The translations under genes were made by a program, and so were the position numbers. A stretch of DNA of 64,000 bases, taken from contig NZ_JACSZV010000027.1 in the NCBI RefSeq assembly GCF_014472415.1, forward strand, positions 23,574 through 87,573. Direction: 5' to 3'. Of this stretch, positions 33,875 through 41,697 are shown piece by piece (within the stretch, counting starts at the first letter, position 1; each line of letters opens with the position of its first letter). Below the pieces are notes generated by a model that did no database searches, was not told the DNA's origin, and saw only the letters and a program-made list of their open reading frames with translations. Origin of the DNA: Pseudomonas sp. N40(2020) (GTDB lineage Bacteria > Pseudomonadota > Gammaproteobacteria > Pseudomonadales > Pseudomonadaceae).

Positions 33875-34612
33875 TCACATCCCATGCTGCCTCAGCAATT
33901 TGTCATAACTGCCATCCGCCTTCATCGCCTCAATCGCCTTATCAAACCCCGCGACAATCTGCTCATGCTGCGGATTCTTCAGGCTCACCAAGATATGCAG
34001 GCTGTTCTCGCTCAACGGCTTGGGCAAAAACTCCACGGCACTGCGCACTTTCGGTGATTCCCGTGCCAGGTAATGCCGCGCGACATATTCATCTTCCAGC
34101 GTCAGCTTGACCCGATCCGCCGCGAGCATACGCACCGCCATCGCAAAGTTATGCACAGGGACTTTCTGCAACGCGGTGTCGGCATCGAACGGCGGCGAGT
34201 AGGCATAACCGCGTACCACGGCAATCGGATAAGTGTGCAGTTGCTGCAAGTTGCTGTATTCGAGGGGCGTGTCTTTGCGCTTGAGGAAGCGGATGCGATT
34301 AACCAGATACTCACCGGAAAATTGCCCGAATTTCGTGCGCTCATCGTTGTACCAGGCGTTGACCAGCACATCGTAGCGTCCCTCACCGACACCCAGCAGC
34401 GCCCGCGCCCATGGCACTTGCTCATAATCGCTGGCATAACCGGCCCGAGCCAGCGCGGTGCTGACAATGTCGGTGGCCAGACCGCCGTTGACCAGCGTGT
34501 CGTCAGTAAAGGGCGGCCAGATATCAAACACCAGCCGCAGCTTTTCGGCTGCAGCGGCTTGGGCCAGCAAGAGCAATCCGATCAAAGCAAAAGCTCGATG
34601 CAGTCGCGGCAT
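33875..34612 (-). CDS. Periplasmic substrate-binding protein, family 3
   Basis: A 245-residue SBP_bac_3-type protein with a signal peptide MPRLHRAFALIGLLLLAQAAAAE. Features of the family are WPPFTDDTLVNGGLATDIVSTALARAGY, VPWARALLGVGEGRYDVLVNAWYNDERTKFG and the C-terminal GFDKAIEAMKADGSYDKLLRQHG. It resembles orphan polar-amino-acid-type binders common in Pseudomonas. No ABC permease is adjacent, so it may serve a distant transporter or a sensor. It converges with yccS, the stops being 16 nt apart. Confidence 0.85.
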   Translation of the reverse strand: MPRLHRAFALIGLLLLAQAAAAEKLRLVFDIWPPFTDDTLVNGGLATDIVSTALARAGYASDYEQVPWARALLGVGEGRYDVLVNAWYNDERTKFGQFSGEYLVNRIRFLKRKDTPLEYSNLQQLHTYPIAVVRGYAYSPPFDADTALQKVPVHNFAMAVRMLAADRVKLTLEDEYVARHYLARESPKVRSAVEFLPKPLSENSLHILVSLKNPQHEQIVAGFDKAIEAMKADGSYDKLLRQHGM

Positions 34613-34867
34613 GCTTGAAAATCCTTAGCGGGCGGCACGCCCGGCGTGTTTCCAGTCAAAACCCCAAGGCCCCGTACCGGCAAAACCCAGGCCCTAACAT
34701 TAGCTCATTGCAGCCAGTGCACAGCGTTCCCCAGCAGATTACACAAAGAAGTCACCGGTGCGAGAAAGGAATGATGGCATTTTGACCTTTGTCACAGACT
34801 CTTACGCCATACAGACATCTTTCGCGCCTGCGCTTAGTATCGGGCGACACGTTCAAGGAATCGGAAA

Positions 34868-35320
34868 ATGACAATCGAATGGGTCTGCAAACATCACAGC
34901 GACTTGGGCAAAGAACAGCTCTACGCCCTTTTGAAGCTGCGCTCGGAAGTGTTCGTGGTCGAACAGAAATGCGCCTATCCGGACCTCGACGGCCAGGACC
35001 TGGACGGCGATACCTACCACCTGATGGGTTGGGAGGATGACCAGTTGATGGCGTATCTGCGCCTGCTGGACCCGGAGTCCCAGGGCGGCGACGTGGTGAT
35101 CGGCCGCGTGATCACCGCGCCACAAGGACGGGGCAAAGGGCTGGGGCACGAGATGATGGAGCAGGCGCTGAAACAGGCCGAGAAACACTGGCCGCAGGTG
35201 CCAATCTATCTGTCGGCGCAGGCGCATCTGCAGGGGTATTACGGCAAGTACGGGTTTGTGGTGGCGGGTGAGGAATATCTGGAGGATGACATTCCACATA
35301 TCGGGATGCGGCGCGCTTAA
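34868..35320 (+). CDS. elaA: ElaA-type GNAT acetyltransferase
   Basis: A 150-residue GNAT-fold acyltransferase. The ElaA-specific start is WVCKHHSDLGKEQLYALLKLRSEVFVVEQKCAYPDLDGQDLD. The acetyl-CoA loop is seen as VIGRVITAPQGRGKGLGHEMMEQAL, and the end YGKYGFVVAGEEYLEDDIPHIGMR is also typical. The substrate is unknown for this family. The ATG at 34868 follows TTCAAGGAATCGGAAA. It stands alone, and a REPIN lies 8 nt downstream of its stop. Confidence 0.9.
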   Translation: MTIEWVCKHHSDLGKEQLYALLKLRSEVFVVEQKCAYPDLDGQDLDGDTYHLMGWEDDQLMAYLRLLDPESQGGDVVIGRVITAPQGRGKGLGHEMMEQALKQAEKHWPQVPIYLSAQAHLQGYYGKYGFVVAGEEYLEDDIPHIGMRRA

Positions 35321-35328
35321 GGGCCTTT

Positions 35329-35391
35329 TCGCGAGCAGGCTCGCTCCCACATTTGGAATGCATTTTCCTGTGGGAGCGAGCCTGCTCGCGA
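35329..35391. repeat. REPIN after elaA
   Basis: Inverted TCGCGAGCAGGCTCGCTCCC units, the same subtype as at 24061 and 46529. Confidence 0.9.
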
Positions 35392-35408
35392 TGGCGTCAG
35401 CTCAGTCA

Positions 35409-35436
35409 ACTCAGGACTCAGGACTCAGGACTCAGG
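35409..35436. repeat. Four tandem copies of ACTCAGG
   Basis: A 7-bp unit is repeated four times without change. The last unit contains the stop codon (TCA on this strand) of the minus-strand winged-helix gene. Confidence 0.95.
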
Positions 35437-35728
35437 TATATTCCAGCACTGCCTTGATCTGCCGCAAATTACGCTCGATCCACCCCCGATCAATCGCCCC
35501 CCACTCGCGAATCCGATAACGCCCGGCATGGTTGCGAGCGCCCTCTTCCTGTTCGAACTCGCAGACGATATCCAGATCCGCCAACGCGGCAATCGTGTCC
35601 TGCGCCGTGCGCCGGGGCATGCCGGTGACTTCGGTCAGCGTCGGCACACTCGGAGCCAGGCCGCTGTCGATCAGATACGCCACATACAAGCGGCGATAGA
35701 AACTGCTTTTGGTCTTGCTTACGTCCAT
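35432..35728 (-). CDS. Small winged-helix DNA-binding protein
   Basis: A 98-residue protein with a helix-turn-helix/winged-helix core: SVPTLTEVTGMPRRTAQDTIAALADLDIVCEFEQEEGARNHAGRYRI. I start at 35728 (MDVSKTKSSFYRRLYVAYLIDSG), preceded by AGGAAGG; a 15-codon extension into the upstream gap is rejected. It follows the metallopeptidase gene by 26 nt on the same strand, probably one operon. The target is unknown. Its stop codon lies inside a 7-bp tandem repeat. Confidence 0.8.
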   Translation of the reverse strand: MDVSKTKSSFYRRLYVAYLIDSGLAPSVPTLTEVTGMPRRTAQDTIAALADLDIVCEFEQEEGARNHAGRYRIREWGAIDRGWIERNLRQIKAVLEYT

Positions 35729-35754
35729 CCACACCTTCCTGGTTGCGACTGTTG

Positions 35755-36246
35755 TTATTGCATGTCCCGCCACGTCAGATACACCCGCAGATCAAACTCG
35801 ACCTGGTGATACCCCGGCAGCATGTGCTCACACAATTTATAAAACGCCTTGTTGTGATCCGACTCTTTGAAGTGCGCCAGCTCATGCACCACGATCATTT
35901 TCAGAAAGTCCGGCGCGGCGTCCTTGAACAGCGAGGCGATACGAATCTCTTTCTTGGCCTTGAGCTTGCCGCCCTGCACGCGTGAAACCGTGGTGTGCAG
36001 ACCAAGGGCGCGGTGGGTCAGGTCGAGGCGGTTGTCGAACAGCACTTTGTCGATGGCCGGAGCATTACGCAGGTATTCCTGCTTCAGATCCAGCGCGTAG
36101 CTGTACAACGCCTTGTCGCTCTGCACGTCATGCCGCCCCGAGTAACGTTGATCCAGGTATTCACCCAGACGCCCGTCGGCGATCAGCTGGCGCACCTGAT
36201 CCTGCAATTGCGCGGGATAGGCCTGGAGATACTTCAACACAGTCAT
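35755..36246 (-). CDS. YgjP-like (DUF45/M48-type) metallopeptidase
   Basis: A 163-residue zinc-peptidase-like protein. The active-site motif is HELAHFKESDHNKAFYKLCEHMLPGY, giving HExxH plus a downstream histidine as in the YgjP/SprT-like groups. No signal peptide or membrane segment is visible, so it is cytoplasmic. The start at 36246 (MTVLKYLQAYPAQLQDQV) is preferred to a 16-codon extension. It is the upstream gene of a pair with the small winged-helix protein. The substrate is unknown. Confidence 0.85.
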   Translation of the reverse strand: MTVLKYLQAYPAQLQDQVRQLIADGRLGEYLDQRYSGRHDVQSDKALYSYALDLKQEYLRNAPAIDKVLFDNRLDLTHRALGLHTTVSRVQGGKLKAKKEIRIASLFKDAAPDFLKMIVVHELAHFKESDHNKAFYKLCEHMLPGYHQVEFDLRVYLTWRDMQ

Positions 36247-36290
36247 GGACGGGCGACACGGTTCGAAAAAGGTGTGCCAGTGTAGCGAAT

Positions 36291-38414
36291 TCAACCGGGC
36301 AACGCGCTCCAGTCAAACGGCTCGGCGAAGCTGGCAGCATCCTCGGCGATCAATGGACGCGCGACGAGGAAGCCTTGCACATATTCGCAGCCGTGAGCTT
36401 GCAGCCATTGGTATTGCTCGATGGTCTCGACACCCTCGGCAATCACCAGCAAACCGTACTGCTTGCACAGACTGATGACTGTGCTCACCAGTGAAGCGTC
36501 CCGCGACGAATCAGGCAATCGGGCGATGAGGTGCCGGTCGAGCTTGAGCGTGTCCAGTTCCAGATCGCGCAGATGCGCCAGTGAACAAGGCCCGGAGCCG
36601 AAGTCATCCAGCGCCACCCGCACCCCGAGATTGCGCAGCAAGCGCAACTGTTTACGGGTTTCGTCCGGATTTTGCATCAAGGCTTCTTCGGTGACCTCGA
36701 CCTCCAGTTGCCGTGGCTGCAAAGCGTGCCGTTCCATGACCTGGCGCAACTCGGTGACCAGATTCGGCAGGCTGAACTGGGTGTTGCTCAAACTCACGCC
36801 GAGCACCAGATCTTCGGCAAACAAGGTTTCCCAGGCTTTGCGCTGGCCGGCGCCGCGATGATAAATCCAGCTGCCGAGACGACTGATCAGCCGCGCCTCT
36901 TCCAGCAACGGCAAAAACAGACCCGGCGGCACATCACCCACGCTCGGGTGCTGCCAGCGCAACAACGCCTCAAAGCCACGAATCTGGCCGCTGTCGATGG
37001 CCACCTGCGGTTGATAGACCAGGTTGAAATCACGGTTTTCGATGGCGGCGCGCACGCTCTCTTCCAGCATCAGACGCGAACGCGCCCGGCCGTTCATTTC
37101 ATGATCGTAAAAGCGATATTGCTGACGCCCGGCACGCTTGGCTTCGTACATGGCAATGTCAGAGGCGCGCAGCAGACCGTCGAGGTTCGATCCGCAATCA
37201 GGGTATGTCGCGATACCGATACTGGCGCCCAGCGCGATATCCAGCCCTTCGATTTGCTGACAGATCGACACTCTTTCGATGAGTTTCTCGGCAATCTTCG
37301 CCGCCTGCTCGGGAAACTCCAGATCCAGCAGCGCGGTAAATTCATCACCGCCCATGCGCGCCAGAATATCGAACGGCCGCAGACACGCCTTCAACTGCTC
37401 GGACACCCAGCGCAGCACGCGGTCGCCTGCATCATGGCCGAGGGAATCGTTGACCCGTTTGAAGCCGTCCAGATCCAGATAAAGCAGCACCCAACTGCTG
37501 TCGCTGCGCTCACCGCGCAATAGCAGATTTTCCACGGTCTGGTAAAAACCGCGACGGTTGAGTAAACCGGTCAGCGGATCGGTGACGGCCTGAAATTCCA
37601 GTTGCTGATGCAGATGGCGCACCACCGACATGTCCAGCACCGTCACCACCATCGCCTGTTGTTCGGAAGGTAACGGCGCACAGGACAGCGCCACCGGCAC
37701 CTGCTGACCCGGCGCGGTGCGCAGCAGAGCATCGTGCAGCCGCAGGGTTTCGCCGCGCTGATAGCTTGTACGGAATTCGGAATCGGCCCACACGGGAATG
37801 TGCGGTTTCTGCAGATAATCGAGAAACTCCTTACCGTCCAACTCCTTCACCGGCGCATTGAGCAACCGTGAGATCGCCGGATTAGCAAAGCGGATCAAGC
37901 CGTCCTCGCCCAAAACCAGAATGCCCTCGGCGGCGTTATCCAGCACCGAAGCATTGAAGGCCCGGGCGGATTCCAGATCCCGGCTCAGGCGCTGCAAAGC
38001 CCGGCGATTGCGCTGATGCTCAAGCAACGCTTGCACTTTGGGCTTGAGAATCTGCGGATCGAACGGTTTGAACAGGTAATCCACCGCGCCACTGGCGTAG
38101 CCCTTGATCACGGCGTCCTGGGACTGTTCGTTAGCGGTGAGGAAGATGATCGGCGTAAGCCGCGTACGCTGACTGCCGCGCATCAGTCGCGCGACTTCAA
38201 AGCCGTCCATGCCCGGCATCTGCACGTCCAGCAGCACCAGATCGACGTCGTGTTCGAGGAGGATATTCAGCGCCTCGAAACCGGAGGCGGCGGTCAGCAC
38301 GTGCCAATCCTGACGCTGCAGCAACGCGCGCATGCTGATCAGGTTTTGAGGGTAATCATCAACGATCAAAAGGACAGAGTTGCCTTCACCTGGCTGGGGT
38401 TGCGCGCATTCCAT
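36291..38414 (-). CDS. REC-PAS-GGDEF-EAL cyclic-di-GMP protein
   Basis: A 707-residue signalling protein. Residues 13-130 are a receiver domain with phospho-acceptor Asp63 (LVLLDVQMPGMDG). Then comes a PAS segment (ARAFNASVLDNAAEGILVLGEDGLIRFANPAISRLL), an intact GGDEF motif near residue 353 (RMGGDEF), and an EAL domain with FEALLRW near residue 480, EVTEEAL, DDFGSG and LKLD. Both catalytic sites look intact, so it may make or degrade cyclic-di-GMP under phosphorylation control. No partner kinase gene is adjacent. I start at 38414 (MECAQPQPGEGNSVLL); the ribosome binding site is weak, and a start at 38477-38480 cannot be excluded. Confidence 0.92.
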   Translation of the reverse strand: MECAQPQPGEGNSVLLIVDDYPQNLISMRALLQRQDWHVLTAASGFEALNILLEHDVDLVLLDVQMPGMDGFEVARLMRGSQRTRLTPIIFLTANEQSQDAVIKGYASGAVDYLFKPFDPQILKPKVQALLEHQRNRRALQRLSRDLESARAFNASVLDNAAEGILVLGEDGLIRFANPAISRLLNAPVKELDGKEFLDYLQKPHIPVWADSEFRTSYQRGETLRLHDALLRTAPGQQVPVALSCAPLPSEQQAMVVTVLDMSVVRHLHQQLEFQAVTDPLTGLLNRRGFYQTVENLLLRGERSDSSWVLLYLDLDGFKRVNDSLGHDAGDRVLRWVSEQLKACLRPFDILARMGGDEFTALLDLEFPEQAAKIAEKLIERVSICQQIEGLDIALGASIGIATYPDCGSNLDGLLRASDIAMYEAKRAGRQQYRFYDHEMNGRARSRLMLEESVRAAIENRDFNLVYQPQVAIDSGQIRGFEALLRWQHPSVGDVPPGLFLPLLEEARLISRLGSWIYHRGAGQRKAWETLFAEDLVLGVSLSNTQFSLPNLVTELRQVMERHALQPRQLEVEVTEEALMQNPDETRKQLRLLRNLGVRVALDDFGSGPCSLAHLRDLELDTLKLDRHLIARLPDSSRDASLVSTVISLCKQYGLLVIAEGVETIEQYQWLQAHGCEYVQGFLVARPLIAEDAASFAEPFDWSALPG

Positions 38415-38735
38415 GCTGCTTCTCTTATCGGGACCACAGGCGGTTTTCCGGTTAAAACCGTACACATACTGAGCCATCACTCTAGTCGCGGATCGACAAA
38501 AGCAGTAGCTGTCATCAGGCCATCATTTAACCAATGGCAGGTTTAGCCGACTAACGGTCAGTCCTGTAGCCCGCTAAAACCGGGATAGATGGCATTTCGA
38601 CAGGATGTTGACGTCAATCGTCCGCCGGACGGCGGTTAACAAAAAATCCCTCTACGCTTATAAAGGCCGCCCCAAAACGCGCGGGCTAGAGCTTCTGGCA
38701 TGCGCGTGCAGCGAAAATTGAGTGGAAGAACCGAC
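38415..38735. other. Intergenic region between the GGDEF/EAL gene and the alginate lyase
   Basis: A 321-nt divergent gap holding promoters for both neighbours. A CGTCC/GGACG dyad is present near 38620, followed by an A-run at 38641-38646. I see no gene or repeat of known type. Confidence 0.5.
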
Positions 38736-39404
38736 ATGATCGATCTCGCAACCTGGAACCTCAGCGTTCCCGTTGGCAGCCCGCCATACACCGTCGAAAC
38801 CTCCAAACTGGTGAAAGGCTTCAAGGATCAGTACTTCCATTCCGATACCGGCACCCTGTTCTTCTGGTCACCGGTGACCGGGTCAAAAACCGAAAACGCC
38901 ATCTACCCCCGCACCGAACTGCGCGAAACCTACAGCAACGGCACCCTGCGCAACTGGTACTACCCCGACGCCGACAACCTGCTGCGCGCGACCCTCACGG
39001 TCAACAAAGTGCCGAGCTCCGGCAAAATCGTCATCGGCCAGATCCACGCCTATGAAAGCCAGAAGCCGATGCTCAAACTCGAATACCAGTACAAGACCAA
39101 AACCGAAACCGGCAACCTGGTGATCAAAGTGCGCATGCATCCCGATGACGACGAAAGCCGCGTCATCACCCTCGCCACCGGGGTCAAACTCGATCGCGAA
39201 TTCAACTACCTCATCCACTTAAGCCCCGGCGGCGCACTGGGCGTAAGTGCGGCGGGTTATCAGTGGGATTCGCAGATCAGCGCGACGTGGCGCAACAAGC
39301 CGTTGTATTTCAAGGCCGGGGTTTATGTGCAGGACAATACGGGGTACACGAGTGAGGGTGGGCAGGTGACGTTTAGCAAACTCGATATCGATCACGACAA
39401 ATAA
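38736..39404 (+). CDS. Polysaccharide lyase family 7 (alginate lyase-like)
   Basis: A 222-residue protein with the PL7 jelly-roll motifs in order: RTELRE (residues 61-66), GQIHAYE (QIH, the catalytic His region) and YFKAGVYVQDN (YxKAGxYxQ). This triplet identifies PL7 lyases, which cleave alginate or related polyuronates by beta-elimination. The length matches single-domain enzymes such as PA1167. No signal peptide is visible from the chosen ATG at 38736, preceded by GGAAGAA, nor from the in-frame extension. It is divergent from the cyclic-di-GMP gene. Confidence 0.9.
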   Translation: MIDLATWNLSVPVGSPPYTVETSKLVKGFKDQYFHSDTGTLFFWSPVTGSKTENAIYPRTELRETYSNGTLRNWYYPDADNLLRATLTVNKVPSSGKIVIGQIHAYESQKPMLKLEYQYKTKTETGNLVIKVRMHPDDDESRVITLATGVKLDREFNYLIHLSPGGALGVSAAGYQWDSQISATWRNKPLYFKAGVYVQDNTGYTSEGGQVTFSKLDIDHDK

Positions 39405-39764
39405 TCCCCGCATTTAAACGGCGTTGTTTAGATCGGTCGGCGGTTACTTCCGGATGCCTACAACAGCTTGCGTCGTTGCCTACGGGTACGCCAGAATCCG
39501 CCGGCTTGTGCGCCTGGAGGGCCATCGGTAACTTGATTCGCGTCACTGATTTCCAGTGATCGGGTTTAGTAGCCCGTGGTTTCACGCTTGGTGCACAAGC
39601 ATCTGTCAGTCAGGGATTTCGATTCCTGCGCTTGATGGTAGCTGTGCGCAGGGCACCTTCGGGTGCGCCGGCTTGCTCGAAACCCCGGTCTACTAACCTG
39701 CGTACAGTTGCCTCCACTTTGATTAGTAGCCAGAGAGGGGGCACTCCAATAAGGTTTCGAGCAA
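39405..39764 (+). ncRNA. Structured leader of the DUF6124 gene (candidate cis-acting RNA)
   Basis: This 360-nt gap holds at least six complementary segments. A small hairpin TCACTG/CAGTGA is at 39543-39559. Two UUCG-loop hairpins are CAGGGAT/ATTCCTG (39611-39628) and GCACC/GGTGC (39653-39666). TTAGTAGCCCGTGGTTTC at 39566-39583 can pair with 39679-39696 at 16 of 18 positions. Alternatively TTGCTCGAAACC at 39673-39684 pairs perfectly with GGTTTCGAGCAA at 39753-39764, next to the ATG, and CTACTAA (39690-39696) pairs with TTAGTAG (39723-39729). The two states exclude each other. Left of 39540 I see nothing recognisable. The switch function is inferred. Confidence 0.55.
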
Positions 39765-40127
39765 ATGACTAAATCAACGCCTCATCCGCCGGTCACCGAC
39801 CCGGCATCCCCTTACGAATCCCCCAACTCAAAAAGATTCCACGACGCCGCCGAGCGCGCCCTCGACCACTACCTCAACCCGGCCGCCGCGATCATGGCCA
39901 GCACCCACGAACCCGAGGCCATGTACCTCGCCAACCCGAAGTACAACACCGAATCCCTGCTGGCCAACGCCAGCGAAACCCTGAGTTCAGCCAGCGAAAT
40001 GCTCAACAACTTCGCCGCGACGCTCGACACCTCGCACCGCAAGACTGCGCTGGGCATCGCGCAGGTGGTCATGCTCGGTGAACTGGCGGTGAATCAGGCG
40101 CTGGATCATGTTGAGTTGAAGGAGTAG
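39765..40127 (+). CDS. DUF6124 family protein
   Basis: A 120-residue protein (MTKSTPHPPVTDPASPYESPNSKRFHDAAERALDHYLNP). The C-terminal half has the family's amphipathic helices (NTESLLANASETLSSASEMLNNFAATL and ALGIAQVVMLGELAVNQALDHV). These are small Pseudomonas proteins of unknown function, often in several copies per genome. There is no signal peptide. The start codon is preceded by AAGG within a possible inhibitory stem, and an upstream open frame (ATG at 39635) ends 7 nt inside this gene. A terminator follows at 40161. Confidence 0.85.
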   Translation: MTKSTPHPPVTDPASPYESPNSKRFHDAAERALDHYLNPAAAIMASTHEPEAMYLANPKYNTESLLANASETLSSASEMLNNFAATLDTSHRKTALGIAQVVMLGELAVNQALDHVELKE

Positions 40128-40160
40128 CGCCGCTTAAACAAGCAATTAATCGCCATTAAA

Positions 40161-40184
40161 GAACCCGTCTCTAGGCGGGTTTCT
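40161..40184 (+). terminator. Terminator of the DUF6124 gene
   Basis: GAACCCG pairs with CGGGTTTC around an 8-nt loop, followed by T-rich sequence. Confidence 0.85.
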
Positions 40185-40442
40185 TATATCAAGAAGCTCT
40201 CCCTTGATTCCGCTCACCCCTGTAATTCAACTAAAAAGAGCACTCCGCTGAGTCAGCACGCTTTACTGAATCAGTACCCACTTAAAAACACTCTTAAGTC
40301 AATCGCAAAAGATTATAAAAAAACGTCATTTCTTACAGGTTACTGAAGGCATATTTAAACTTAGAATTCCTAACGCAAACACAAAGTAACAAGCAGCAAG
40401 ATAAAAAACTATCTATAACTATCCAACCAGAAGGATCTCGAA
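40185..40442. other. AT-rich intergenic region before the 88-residue gene
   Basis: Base composition falls sharply here compared with the flanking chromosome. The only notable structure is copy 1 of the 29-bp motif at 40314-40342. An AGAAGGA ribosome binding site lies at the right end. Confidence 0.6.
40314..40342 (+). promoter_or_regulatory. 29-bp island motif, copy 1
   Basis: The motif contains GTCATTTCTTACAGGTTA after an A-rich start. It matches copy 3 at 23 of 29 positions. It ends 100 nt before the start codon at 40443. Confidence 0.6.
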
Positions 40443-40709
40443 ATGGCCACTACAAAGATCAACAGCGTCAGGGTCGTTGGCAATCAAGCTATATTAGATG
40501 GAACGGGACCAGCCAATACTAAAATTTATGTGGCACAAAGTGGGTCTGGCATGCATTTGGGACAAGGTGAAACGCGCGGTGATGGCCTATTCACCATTAC
40601 GACCATTCCCCTCTTACCAGGCAACTACACTGCCGTAGTTGGCGAGATGGTCTCCGGCTTAGTCAATAACAATAACTGGTCTAATGAAGCCATGTTCCAG
40701 ATAGTCTGA
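40443..40709 (+). CDS. Orphan small protein with Ig-like fold signature
   Basis: An 88-residue protein. The segments VRVVGNQAILDGTGPANTKIYVAQSG and ETRGDGLFTITTIPLLPGNYTAVVGEM have the alternating strand pattern and the TGPANTxI..GDGxFTI arrangement of small bacterial Ig-like domains. No signal peptide is present, so a secreted or injected role is not shown. The codons are AT-richer than neighbours, a sign of acquisition. It stands alone in the island, with AGAAGGATCTCGAA before the ATG. Function is unknown. Confidence 0.7.
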   Translation: MATTKINSVRVVGNQAILDGTGPANTKIYVAQSGSGMHLGQGETRGDGLFTITTIPLLPGNYTAVVGEMVSGLVNNNNWSNEAMFQIV

Positions 40710-40726
40710 AATGAGCGCTCTGCTTA

Positions 40727-40739
40727 ACAAAAACCCGTC
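40727..40739 (+). terminator. Left arm of a broken terminator after the 88-residue gene
   Basis: AAAAACCCGTCTT looks like the ascending arm of a terminator of the type at 40161, but the complementary descending arm is missing. The RAYT flank begins immediately after it. Confidence 0.3.
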
Positions 40740-40848
40740 TTATGGAACCAAAAAAGGGAACCAAAAAAGGGGACAGACTTATTTAAACCACCTCTTTTGC
40801 TTGTTTATCGGCTTACACATCAAACAATAGGCAGCAGCCGGCATTAAA

Positions 40849-40877
40849 TCACCTGTAATAAATGACAGTTTTTCATA
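40849..40877 (-). promoter_or_regulatory. 29-bp island motif, copy 2 (inverted)
   Basis: On the minus strand it reads CTGTCATTTATTACAGGTGA after an A-rich start. It matches copy 3 at 26 of 29 positions. There is no gene downstream of it in its own direction; the sequence about 100 nt further is the left edge of the RAYT element. Confidence 0.6.
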
Positions 40878-40937
40878 CATTTTTGCGATAGCAGAGATAA
40901 CTAGAAGCAAGCGAGACTGAAAACGACTTTCAGCGAG

Positions 40938-40972
40938 GAGGGAAGCACGCTTCTAGCTGCTACGCTTCCCTC
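40938..40972. other. Hairpin upstream of the RAYT gene
   Basis: GAGGGAAGC at 40938-40946 pairs perfectly with GCTTCCCTC at 40964-40972 around a 17-nt loop. It ends 26 nt before the transposase start and may regulate it or be a recognised substrate. Confidence 0.6.
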
Positions 40973-40998
40973 ATTACTACAAGGACGTAGGAGGCGAT

Positions 40999-41697
40999 AT
41001 GCCCAGAACGGGACGTGTTGTGTTACCCAATTATCCGCATCATGTCGTGCAACGAGGCCACAACAGGCAGGTTGTGTTCGCCGAGCCGGGCGACTTCCAG
41101 CGTTATCTCGAAGATCTGCGAGAACTCAAAACGCTATTCAACGTGAAAGTGTATGCCTTCTGCTTGATGACCAATCATGTCCACCTATTGCTAGCTCCGG
41201 GGGACTCCGTTGCGGGTCTCGGACAATTAATGAAAGGCCTGGCGGGACGCATGACAAGGTATCGCAATAAGCTGGAGGGCCGCTCCGGTACCTTGTGGGA
41301 GAGTCGATACAAATCCAGCGTGGTTCAAACCGACACCTATCTGCTGGCATGTAGTCGATACATCGAGCTAAACCCGGTGCGAGCGCAAATGGTTCAGCAG
41401 GCACAAGATTACCCTTGGTCGAGCTTGCACCTTCGCCTCAACGAAACTGCAGACAACCATTGGCTAGACGAAGATCCTTGTTTCAACGAACTCGGTAAAA
41501 CTCATACTGAGCGCCTTGCTCGCTATACCTCATTTATGGAACAGGCGATACCTTCCTCAGAATTGCAGTTGATCCGAGGCGCCCTCCAGCGTGGCCAGTT
41601 GACCGGCAATCCTCGATTTATAGACGAAATAGAACAAATCACTGGATTGCGAATATCGCATCGAGCCCAGGGCAGACCTGCGAAACAAAGCGGATAG
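40999..41697 (+). CDS. REP-associated tyrosine transposase (RAYT)
   Basis: A 232-residue Y1/HUH-superfamily protein. The start is MPRTGRVVLPNYPHHVVQRGHNRQ, the HUH metal motif is MTNHVHLLL (His60-Val-His62), and the catalytic Tyr121 lies in CSRYIELNPVRA. The family Trp-Glu-Ser-Arg motif is present in LWESRYKSS. RAYTs are single-copy relatives of IS200/IS605 transposases that are thought to mobilise REPINs. A strong ribosome binding site TAGGAGG precedes the ATG. All expected catalytic residues appear intact, so it could be active. Confidence 0.93.
   Translation: MPRTGRVVLPNYPHHVVQRGHNRQVVFAEPGDFQRYLEDLRELKTLFNVKVYAFCLMTNHVHLLLAPGDSVAGLGQLMKGLAGRMTRYRNKLEGRSGTLWESRYKSSVVQTDTYLLACSRYIELNPVRAQMVQQAQDYPWSSLHLRLNETADNHWLDEDPCFNELGKTHTERLARYTSFMEQAIPSSELQLIRGALQRGQLTGNPRFIDEIEQITGLRISHRAQGRPAKQSG

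Noticed and set aside
39543..39764. The DUF6124 leader as a retron ncRNA or integron attC site
   Set aside because: There is no reverse transcriptase or integrase gene nearby, and attC core-site sequences are not recognisable. A cis-acting leader explains the pairing with the start-codon region better.
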